Of a DNA stretch of 18,108 nucleotides, positions 13,328 to 18,108 are shown piece after piece; within the stretch, counting starts at the first letter, position 1; every line of letters starts with the position of its first letter. A program made the position numbers and the translations under genes. The notes beneath the pieces were generated by a model, which searched no databases, was not told the DNA's origin, and saw only the letters and a program-made list of their open reading frames with translations. Source of the stretch: Burkholderiales bacterium (GTDB taxonomy: Bacteria; Actinomycetota; Thermoleophilia; Gaiellales; Gaiellaceae); contig JAICUZ010000020.1 of NCBI GenBank assembly GCA_025935595.1, positions 1 through 18,108 of the forward strand. Direction: 5' to 3'.

Positions 13328-13534
13328 GTGACCCCCGAGACGGATCCGCCTCAACCGGAGGAAGTCGACCAGGCGCTCGCGGACGCGCTCGCTCGGGACG
13401 ATCCGCGCCCGGATCCCTGGTGGCAGGCCGGGATCGAGGAGGCGCTCGGTGACCACGAGGTCCCACCGGGCCGGCCTTCGTCTCACACGGTCGCGCCGCG
13501 CCCGCGCAACAGGCTCGGCGCCGCCCGTGCGTAG
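13328..13534 (+). CDS. 68-residue hypothetical protein
   Basis: A small gene that I do not recognise. The product begins with an acidic, proline-rich stretch (VTPETDPPQPEEVDQAL). It has a central DPWWQAGIEEALGDHE and a basic tail rich in Arg and Pro. No membrane segment or signal peptide is visible, so it is probably cytosolic. Start choice: the frame is open further upstream, but GTG at 13328 lies exactly 6 nt after a TANNNT hexamer, which also supports the gene being real. It runs 52 nt into the 3' end of the convergent pgsA gene. The palindrome upstream suggests repressor control. The acidic first half is unlike the Arg-rich translations that antisense shadow frames give in this window. 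Confidence 0.6.
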   Translation: MTPETDPPQPEEVDQALADALARDDPRPDPWWQAGIEEALGDHEVPPGRPSSHTVAPRPRNRLGAARA

Positions 13535-14028
13535 TCGAGCCCGGAGACCCACGTCAGCACGAGCGCGACGAGCAGCGCCCACCACGCGACGCGGTCGCCC
13601 CACGCGCCTGCGGCGGCGAACCCGCCGACCGCCGCTGCGATTGCCTGCGACCACGTCTTCAGCTTGCCGAGGTCGCGGGCGGCGATCACGACGCCGCGTT
13701 CGATCGCCGCCTGGCGGAGGCCCGAGATCAGCAGCTCGCGCGCGACAATCGCGGCGACCATCCACGCCGGGAACACCCCCTGGTCGATCAGCACGATCGT
13801 TGTCGAGAGCACGAGCAGCTTGTCGGCGACCGGGTCGAGCAACGAGCCGAGCGACGACGATCGGCCGCTGCGCCGCGCAATCCTGCCGTCGAACCAGTCG
13901 GTCGTCATCGCGACGATGAACACCGCCGTCGCCCAGTAGTTGTGGTGCGTGAACGAGACCGCGAACAGCGTGACGACGACCGGCACCGAGACGGCGCGTC
14001 CGATCGTCAGCTGATCGGCCAAGCTCAT
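13483..14028 (-). CDS. pgsA: CDP-alcohol phosphatidyltransferase, PgsA-like
   Basis: A 181-residue membrane enzyme, probably CDP-diacylglycerol-glycerol-3-phosphate 3-phosphatidyltransferase, the committed step to phosphatidylglycerol. The family active-site pattern DGxxAR-x8-Gxxx-DxxxD is complete: DGRIAR from about residue 47, then G61, D65 and D69 in GSLLDPVADK. Four to five hydrophobic helices follow. The opening SLADQLTIGRAVSVPVVV is typical of PgsA. The start is ATG at 14028 with a TATTCT hexamer 7 nt upstream. It diverges from the biotin carboxylase gene across 18 bp. Its last 17 codons overlap the convergent 68-residue gene. Other CDP-alcohol transferases (e.g. phosphatidylinositol phosphate synthase) share the motif, so the exact acceptor is inferred. 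Confidence 0.9.
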   Translation of the reverse strand: MSLADQLTIGRAVSVPVVVTLFAVSFTHHNYWATAVFIVAMTTDWFDGRIARRSGRSSSLGSLLDPVADKLLVLSTTIVLIDQGVFPAWMVAAIVARELLISGLRQAAIERGVVIAARDLGKLKTWSQAIAAAVGGFAAAGAWGDRVAWWALLVALVLTWVSGLDYARAAPSLLRGRGATV

Positions 14029-14041
14029 ATCCGGGAGAATA
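14029..14041 (-). promoter_or_regulatory. Putative leaderless promoter of pgsA
   Basis: On the minus strand TATTCT (14041-14036) fits TANNNT and is followed by 7 nt and then the ATG at 14028. It overlaps the candidate -10 of the divergent carboxylase gene almost base for base. Confidence 0.5.
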
Positions 14042-14046
14042 CGGCG
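14035..14046 (+). promoter_or_regulatory. Candidate start-site signal of biotin carboxylase gene
   Basis: GAGAAT (14035-14040; four of six matches to TATAAT) is followed by 6 nt and then the ATG at 14047, the leaderless geometry seen elsewhere here. The same bases include GGGAG 9 nt before the ATG, which could instead act as a Shine-Dalgarno if transcription starts further upstream within pgsA. Confidence 0.4.
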
Positions 14047-15816
14047 ATGTTCGACAAGGTCCTCGTCGCGAACAGGAGCGAGATCGCCGTCCGGATCTTT
14101 CGCTCCCTCCGCGATCTGGGGATCGGGTCGGTCGCGGTCTACTCGGACGTCGACCGTTCAGCGCTCCATCCGAGCTACGCCGACGAGGCGTACGCCCTGG
14201 GCGGCGCGACTTCGGCCGAGAGCTATCTCGTCGTCGAGAAGCTGCTTGCGGCCGCTGCGGCGACCGGGGCCGGGGCTGTTCATCCGGGCTATGGGTTCCT
14301 GGCCGAGAACGCCGGTTTTGCGCGGGCCGTGGAGGACGCGGGCCTCGTCTGGATCGGACCGCCGCCGGCGGCGATCGAGCTGATGGGGTCGAAGACGCGT
14401 GCGCGGCAGGCGATGCAGGCAGCAGGCGTGCCGATCATCCCGGGCACGACCGAGCCGGTCGCATCGGCCGAGGAGGTGGTCGCGCTCGGCGAGGAGCTCG
14501 GGTACCCGCTGTTGATCAAGGCGGCCGCGGGCGGAGGCGGCAAAGGGATGAAGACGGTGTACTCGGCCGACGAGGCGGCACAGGCGTTCGCTTCGGCGGA
14601 GAGGGAAGGGCGCGCGTACTTCGCCGATGCGTCGGTGTACGTCGAGCGCTACCTGGAGGATCCACGGCACGTCGAGGTGCAGGTCCTCGCCGACTCGTTC
14701 GGCAACGTGATCCATCTCGGCGAGCGCGACTGCACGATCCAGCGGCGTCACCAGAAGCTCGTCGAGGAGACGCCGTCGCCGGCGGTCTCGGCCGAGCTGC
14801 GCGACCGGATCGGTGGGATTGCCGTCGACGCCGCGCGTGCCGCGGGGTATCGCTCCGCCGGGACGATCGAGGGGCTGCTCGCGCCGGACGGCTCGTACTA
14901 CTTCATGGAGATGAACACGCGCATCCAGGTCGAGCACACCGTCACCGAGCTCGTCGCCGGGATCGACCTCGTGCGGGCTCAGATCCGGATTGCGCTCGGC
15001 GAGCCGCTCGAGCTCACGCAGGACGACGTTCGGCTGCGCGGGCACGCGATCGAGTGCCGGATCAACGCCGAGGATCCGTCGGCCGGGTTCCTGCCGTCGC
15101 CCGGGACGATCACCGTGTACCGCGAGCCGTCGGGGCCGAGCGTTCGCGTCGACTCGGGGGTGGCGGAGGGGTCCGTCGTCTCACCCTTGTACGACCCGAT
15201 GGTCGCGAAGTTGATCGTGCACGGCGCCGACCGCGACGACGCGATCGGGAAGATGCTGCGCGCGCTCGGCGAGTACCGGATCGGCGGTGTTAAGACGCTG
15301 ATCGGCTTCCACAAGGCGCTGCTCACGCATCCGTGCTTCCGGGCCGGTGAGACATGTCACGGTGTCGTCGAGTCGCTCGAGCTCGCAGCGCGGGCGGATG
15401 AGCTGGGCGGCGAGCCGGTCGCATCGGGCGCCGCGAATGGTTCGGGCCCGACGGTCGAACGGGTCACGTGGGCGGAGGTCGACGGACGTCGCGTCGAGGT
15501 GAAGGTTCATCTACCCGAGCCCGGCTATCGGGAGCTGGGCCGCCGGCGCCGCGAGCGCGCCGCGCGCGGCGCGGGAGCGGGCTCGGGCGTGATCGTCAGC
15601 CCGATGCAGGGGACGGTGCTCGACGTGAAGGTCGCCGCCGGCGACACGGTCGAGGCGGGTCAGGTGATCTGCGTGATCGAGGCGATGAAGATGGAGAACG
15701 AAGTCACCGCCGTAGTCGCCGGCACAATCACCGACCTCGCGGTCGCATCACTGCAGCCGATCTCGGTAGGCGATCCAATAGTCACGATCGAGCCCATCGC
15801 TGTGGATGGCTCGTGA
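14047..15816 (+). CDS. pccA: Acyl-CoA (acetyl/propionyl) carboxylase alpha subunit, biotin carboxylase-BCCP fusion
   Basis: A 589-residue protein that carboxylates its own biotin with ATP and bicarbonate and passes CO2 to a beta subunit such as the one at 9704-11281. The biotin carboxylase domain fills about residues 1-445. It has the ATP-grasp glycine loop GGGGKGM (162-168), the catalytic stretch EMNTRIQVEHTVTE (288-301), and the C-terminal cap RGHAIECRINAEDP (331-344). A short linker leads to a BCCP domain (about 510-589) with the biotinylated lysine K548 in EAMKMEN. The start is ATG at 14047, giving the family opening MFDKVLVANRSEIAVR; the longer upstream frame is antisense to pgsA. Substrate (acetyl- or propionyl-CoA) depends on the beta subunit; PccA is preferred because of the partner. 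Confidence 0.94.
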   Translation: MFDKVLVANRSEIAVRIFRSLRDLGIGSVAVYSDVDRSALHPSYADEAYALGGATSAESYLVVEKLLAAAAATGAGAVHPGYGFLAENAGFARAVEDAGLVWIGPPPAAIELMGSKTRARQAMQAAGVPIIPGTTEPVASAEEVVALGEELGYPLLIKAAAGGGGKGMKTVYSADEAAQAFASAEREGRAYFADASVYVERYLEDPRHVEVQVLADSFGNVIHLGERDCTIQRRHQKLVEETPSPAVSAELRDRIGGIAVDAARAAGYRSAGTIEGLLAPDGSYYFMEMNTRIQVEHTVTELVAGIDLVRAQIRIALGEPLELTQDDVRLRGHAIECRINAEDPSAGFLPSPGTITVYREPSGPSVRVDSGVAEGSVVSPLYDPMVAKLIVHGADRDDAIGKMLRALGEYRIGGVKTLIGFHKALLTHPCFRAGETCHGVVESLELAARADELGGEPVASGAANGSGPTVERVTWAEVDGRRVEVKVHLPEPGYRELGRRRRERAARGAGAGSGVIVSPMQGTVLDVKVAAGDTVEAGQVICVIEAMKMENEVTAVVAGTITDLAVASLQPISVGDPIVTIEPIAVDGS

Positions 15817-15826
15817 CGGTTTCTCA

Positions 15827-15841
15827 ACCCTCGTTTGGCGA
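15827..15841 (+). repeat. 15-nt direct repeat, copy 1
   Basis: ACCCTCGTTTGGCGA lies 10 nt after the carboxylase stop codon and recurs identically at 15894-15908. Flanking bases also resemble each other (a GG..TTCG element follows both), so the unit may be longer and degenerate. No function is known to me. Confidence 0.75.
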
Positions 15842-15860
15842 CGGTTTCGGCTCTTGGCTC

Positions 15861-15880
15861 CGAACGATGTGAACCGTTCG
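15861..15880 (+). other. Hairpin between the two repeat copies
   Basis: CGAACG (15861-15866) is complementary to CGTTCG (15875-15880) around an 8-nt loop. No T-run follows, so it is at best a weak terminator of the upstream carboxylase gene; it could equally be a protein-binding inverted repeat. Confidence 0.35.
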
Positions 15881-15893
15881 ACACGCTCCTGAC

Positions 15894-15908
15894 ACCCTCG
15901 TTTGGCGA
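15894..15908 (+). repeat. 15-nt direct repeat, copy 2
   Basis: Second identical copy of ACCCTCGTTTGGCGA, 67 nt from the first and 62 nt before the sucC start. Its position just upstream of the likely promoter makes a regulator-binding site possible. The rest of the 153-bp gap (15817-15969) shows no ORF. Confidence 0.75.
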
Positions 15909-15951
15909 TGGGCTTCGTTCCTTCCAGCGACGACGCCTAGGGTCACGTCGG

Positions 15952-15957
15952 TAATCT
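15952..15957 (+). promoter_or_regulatory. Candidate -10 of the sucC operon
   Basis: TAATCT fits TANNNT and lies 12 nt before the sucC ATG, which would leave a leader of only about 6 nt. A second hexamer, TAGGGT at 15938-15943, is an alternative. Neither has a good -35. The palindrome GCCGCGCGGC (15958-15967) lies between the -10 and the ATG. Confidence 0.35.
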
Positions 15958-15969
15958 GCCGCGCGGCCG

Positions 15970-17112
15970 ATGGACCTCTTCGAGTATCAGGGCAAGCAGC
16001 TCTTCGCGCAGTTCGGGATCCCGGTGTCGGAGGGACGCGTGGCGCGGACTCCCGAGGAGGCGCGCGCGGCGGCGCAGGAGCTCGGCGGCCAGGTCGTCGT
16101 CAAAGCCCAGGTGCTGACCGGCGGTCGCGGCAAGGCGGGGGGCGTCAAGCTCGCCGAGGATCCCGCGGACGCGGAGCAGAAGGCGAAGGACATCATCGGC
16201 CTCGACATCCGCGGCCACGTCGTCGAGACGCTGTGGATCGAGAAGGCGTCCGATATCGCGAAGGAGTACTACCTCTCCATCACGTTCGACCGCGGAGCGA
16301 AGAAGCCGCTCTTCATGTTCACGACGCAGGGCGGAATCGAGATCGAAGAGGTCGCCGCGAACGACCCCGATGCGCTTGTCCGCCTGCACGTCGATCCGCT
16401 CCAGGGCTTCCAGCCGTGGGTCGCACGCCGCCTCGTCTACGGCGCCGGCGTCGAAGACCCGAGCGAGCAGAAGCAGATCGCGGCGATCGTCGAGAAGCTG
16501 TACCGCTGCTTCGTCGAGAGCGACGCGATGCTCACCGAGATCAACCCGCTGATCGTCACGCCCGACGGGGAGGTGAAGGCGCTCGACTCGAAGTTCACCG
16601 TCGACGACAGTGCGCTCTTCCGGCACGCGGCGATCGCCGAGCTGCGCGACACGAGCGCGGCCGACCCGCTCGAGGCCCTGGCGCGCGAAAAGGGCGTCAC
16701 GTACGTGAAGCTCGACGGCTCGGTCGGGATTCTCGGCAACGGCGCGGGGCTCTCGATGTCGACGGTCGACGTCGTCGTCACGGCAGGAGGCAAGCCGGCG
16801 AACTTCTGCGACCTCGGCGGAGGCGGCAACGCGCAGGGCGTCGTCGACGCGCTCGAGGTGATCACGCGCGACGAGCAGGTGCGCTCCATCTTCTTCAACA
16901 TCTTCGGCGGCATCACGCGCTGCGACGAGGTCGCGCGCGGGATTCTCGAGGCGCTCGAGCTGATGCAGATCGAGACGCCGATCGTCGTCCGGCTCGACGG
17001 CACCAACTCGGAGGAGGGACGCCAGATCCTGCGGGACGCGGCGCCTCCGAACCTCCACGTCGAGCCGACCATGCTCGACGCGGCGCGCCGCGCAGTGGAG
17101 CTCGCCGCATGA
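15970..17112 (+). CDS. sucC: Succinyl-CoA synthetase beta subunit (ADP/GDP-forming)
   Basis: A 380-residue SucC, the nucleotide-binding subunit that couples succinyl-CoA cleavage to ATP or GTP formation in the TCA cycle. The N-terminal ATP-grasp domain begins MDLFEYQGKQLFAQFGIPV and contains VVVKAQVLTGGRGKAGGVKL (43-62). EINPLIV carries metal-binding residues. The C-terminal ligase domain shows NGAGLSMSTVD, NIFGGITRCD and VRLDGTN. Length is normal for the family. The ATG start gives the canonical N-terminus. The stop overlaps the start of a methyltransferase gene by four bases, which separates it from sucD, its obligate partner. It follows a 153-bp gap with two direct repeats. Confidence 0.96.
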   Translation: MDLFEYQGKQLFAQFGIPVSEGRVARTPEEARAAAQELGGQVVVKAQVLTGGRGKAGGVKLAEDPADAEQKAKDIIGLDIRGHVVETLWIEKASDIAKEYYLSITFDRGAKKPLFMFTTQGGIEIEEVAANDPDALVRLHVDPLQGFQPWVARRLVYGAGVEDPSEQKQIAAIVEKLYRCFVESDAMLTEINPLIVTPDGEVKALDSKFTVDDSALFRHAAIAELRDTSAADPLEALAREKGVTYVKLDGSVGILGNGAGLSMSTVDVVVTAGGKPANFCDLGGGGNAQGVVDALEVITRDEQVRSIFFNIFGGITRCDEVARGILEALELMQIETPIVVRLDGTNSEEGRQILRDAAPPNLHVEPTMLDAARRAVELAA

Positions 17113-17765
17113 CCGACGTGTGGAGCTCTCGCGCCGACGCCTACCGCTCTTCGCCGACGCACGCATCCGATCCCGACCTCGATCTCGTCGTCGAGATGTG
17201 CAACCCGCGGGCCGGCAAGAAGATCCTCGACGTCGCCTCCGGCGGCGGTCACGTGACGCGGCGTCTGCGCGAGAGCGGGGCGGAGGTCGTCTCGCTCGAC
17301 CCGTCGCCCGGCATGCACGCCGACGTGCTCGCTCCGGCGGAGCACATTCCGTTCGCGGACGGCTCGTTCGACTGTGTCGTCACGCGAATCGCCCCGCATC
17401 ACTTCACCGAGATCGGCGAAGCGATCGGCGAGATGGTGCGCGTCACCAACGGCGAGATCGTGATCGAGGACACGCTGTACATATCGGAGGAGCACGAGGA
17501 AGCGGAGAAGCTCCGTGATCCGTCGCACGTGCGCAGCTACTCCGAAGAAGAGTGGCGCGACATGCTGGTCGACGCCGGCCTCGAGATCGAGCGTGTCGAG
17601 TATTTCGAGAAGACGCACGAGACCGACGAATGGCTGGCGCGCACCGACTGCACCGGCGAGACGGCCGAGCGCGTCCGTGAACTGCTCGCGCCGCTCTCCT
17701 CGGACGGCGGCCGCACCTGGCACGACGTCAAGCTCATCGTCAAGGCACGGAAGTCACAACGCTGA
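17109..17765 (+). CDS. Class I SAM-dependent methyltransferase
   Basis: A 218-residue cytosolic methyltransferase of the UbiE/Methyltransf_11 type. Motif I is ILDVASGGGHVT (39-50, binding SAM), followed by the acidic residue D64 at the end of strand 2 (VVSLDPS), the post-II segment AEHIPFADGSFDCVV (77-91), and RIAPHHF (93-99). Residues 144-160 (SYSEEEWRDMLVDAGLE) form the usual late helix. The target is unknown: fold-mates methylate quinones, small molecules or proteins. It is wedged between sucC (4-nt overlap) and sucD (1-nt overlap), so it must be translated from the same mRNA. A role linked to succinyl-CoA synthetase or its pathway is possible but is inference from position only. Confidence 0.9.
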   Translation: MTDVWSSRADAYRSSPTHASDPDLDLVVEMCNPRAGKKILDVASGGGHVTRRLRESGAEVVSLDPSPGMHADVLAPAEHIPFADGSFDCVVTRIAPHHFTEIGEAIGEMVRVTNGEIVIEDTLYISEEHEEAEKLRDPSHVRSYSEEEWRDMLVDAGLEIERVEYFEKTHETDEWLARTDCTGETAERVRELLAPLSSDGGRTWHDVKLIVKARKSQR

Positions 17766-18108
17766 TGGCGATCATCGTCGACAACGACACGCGTCTCGTC
17801 GTCCAGGGGCTCACGGGCTCCGAGGGCCGCTTCCACGGCCTGCGCAACCGCGCCTACGGCACGAACCTCGTCGCCGGCGTCACGCCGGGCAAGGGTGGTC
17901 AGGACGTGGAGGGCGTGCCGGTCTTCGACACGGTCGTCGACGCGGTGCGCGAGGCGGGCGCGAACACGTCGCTCGCGTTCGTGCCGGCGCGCTTCGCGCC
18001 GGACGCGATCTACGAGGCGGTCGACGCGGGGATCGGAACGGTGATCTGCATCACCGAGCACATCCCGGCGCACGACATGCTGCGCGTCTACACGTACGCG
18101 CGTCCGAA
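17765..18108 (+). CDS. sucD: Succinyl-CoA synthetase alpha subunit (5' part)
   Basis: The first 114 codons of SucD, cut by the window end. This is the CoA-binding Rossmann domain: VVQGLTGSEGRFHGLRN near residue 12, the family signature YGTNLVAGVTPGKGG with the following GVPVFDTV, then VPARFAPDAI and ICITEHIPAHDM. The catalytic phosphohistidine lies beyond the window. With SucC it interconverts succinyl-CoA and succinate. The ATG at 17765 overlaps the methyltransferase stop by one base (TGATG), and MAIIVDNDTRLVVQG is the expected N-terminus. Confidence 0.95.
   Translation, partial: MAIIVDNDTRLVVQGLTGSEGRFHGLRNRAYGTNLVAGVTPGKGGQDVEGVPVFDTVVDAVREAGANTSLAFVPARFAPDAIYEAVDAGIGTVICITEHIPAHDMLRVYTYARP

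Noticed and set aside
13942..14046. Upstream extension of the biotin carboxylase frame
   Set aside because: It overlaps the start of pgsA antisense and adds an Arg/Asp-rich tail; MFDKVLVANRSEIAVR at 14047 is the family N-terminus.
1..18108. Mobile elements, prophage, CRISPR arrays or defence genes
   Set aside because: No transposase, integrase, cas or toxin-antitoxin-like product, no regularly spaced repeat array, and apart from the small duplication before sucC no repeats that look like element ends.

Overview
This window reads as chromosome of a high-GC bacterium, most likely a member of the Actinomycetota. A deep branch such as the Thermoleophilia is my best guess, but that is inference. 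The signs are G/C-ending codons, many GTG starts, several start codons placed 6-7 nt after a -10-like hexamer (leaderless mRNAs), a PccA/PccB-type acyl-CoA carboxylase, and a Bacillus-type SigH at the end of a translation operon. Coding density is very high. I see no insertion sequence, phage gene or CRISPR array.

Layout. (1) 1-801: the 3' end of a family-5 ABC-transporter binding protein, closed by a clear hairpin terminator. It converges with a flippase-like membrane protein (798-1799, minus). (2) 1830-6647: a tight plus-strand operon of MFS exporter, compact glutamyl-tRNA synthetase, CysRS, RlmB-type rRNA methyltransferase and YacP/Rae1 NYN nuclease. It is followed by its own promoter and inverted repeat, then sigH (6783-7445) and tRNA-Thr(TGT). 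The order gltX-cysS-rlmB-yacP-sigH matches Bacillus subtilis, without cysE and mrnC. (3) 7530-9676: a minus-strand pair of PLP enzymes (class V aminotransferase fold, then a trans-sulfuration-type enzyme) with overlapping stop and start. (4) 9704-11281: propionyl-CoA carboxylase-type beta subunit. (5) 11278-13183: a minus-strand unit of a 36-residue membrane peptide followed 13 nt later by a membrane GGDEF plus HD-GYP protein. (6) 13328-13534: a 68-residue unrecognised protein under a -10 preceded by a perfect 16-bp palindrome. (7) pgsA (minus), then the biotin carboxylase/BCCP alpha subunit (plus). (8) 15970-end: sucC, a SAM methyltransferase and the start of sucD, each overlapping the next.

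How they fit together. The carboxylase alpha and beta subunits and succinyl-CoA synthetase suggest propionyl-CoA to succinyl-CoA to succinate flux, although the mutase genes are not here. The gltX-to-tRNA block concerns translation and its sigma factor. The points most worth checking are the minimal GluRS without its zinc/acceptor subdomain, the methyltransferase wedged between sucC and sucD, the mini-peptide in front of the c-di-GMP enzyme, the palindrome-controlled 68-residue ORF, and the repeated divergent leaderless promoters.
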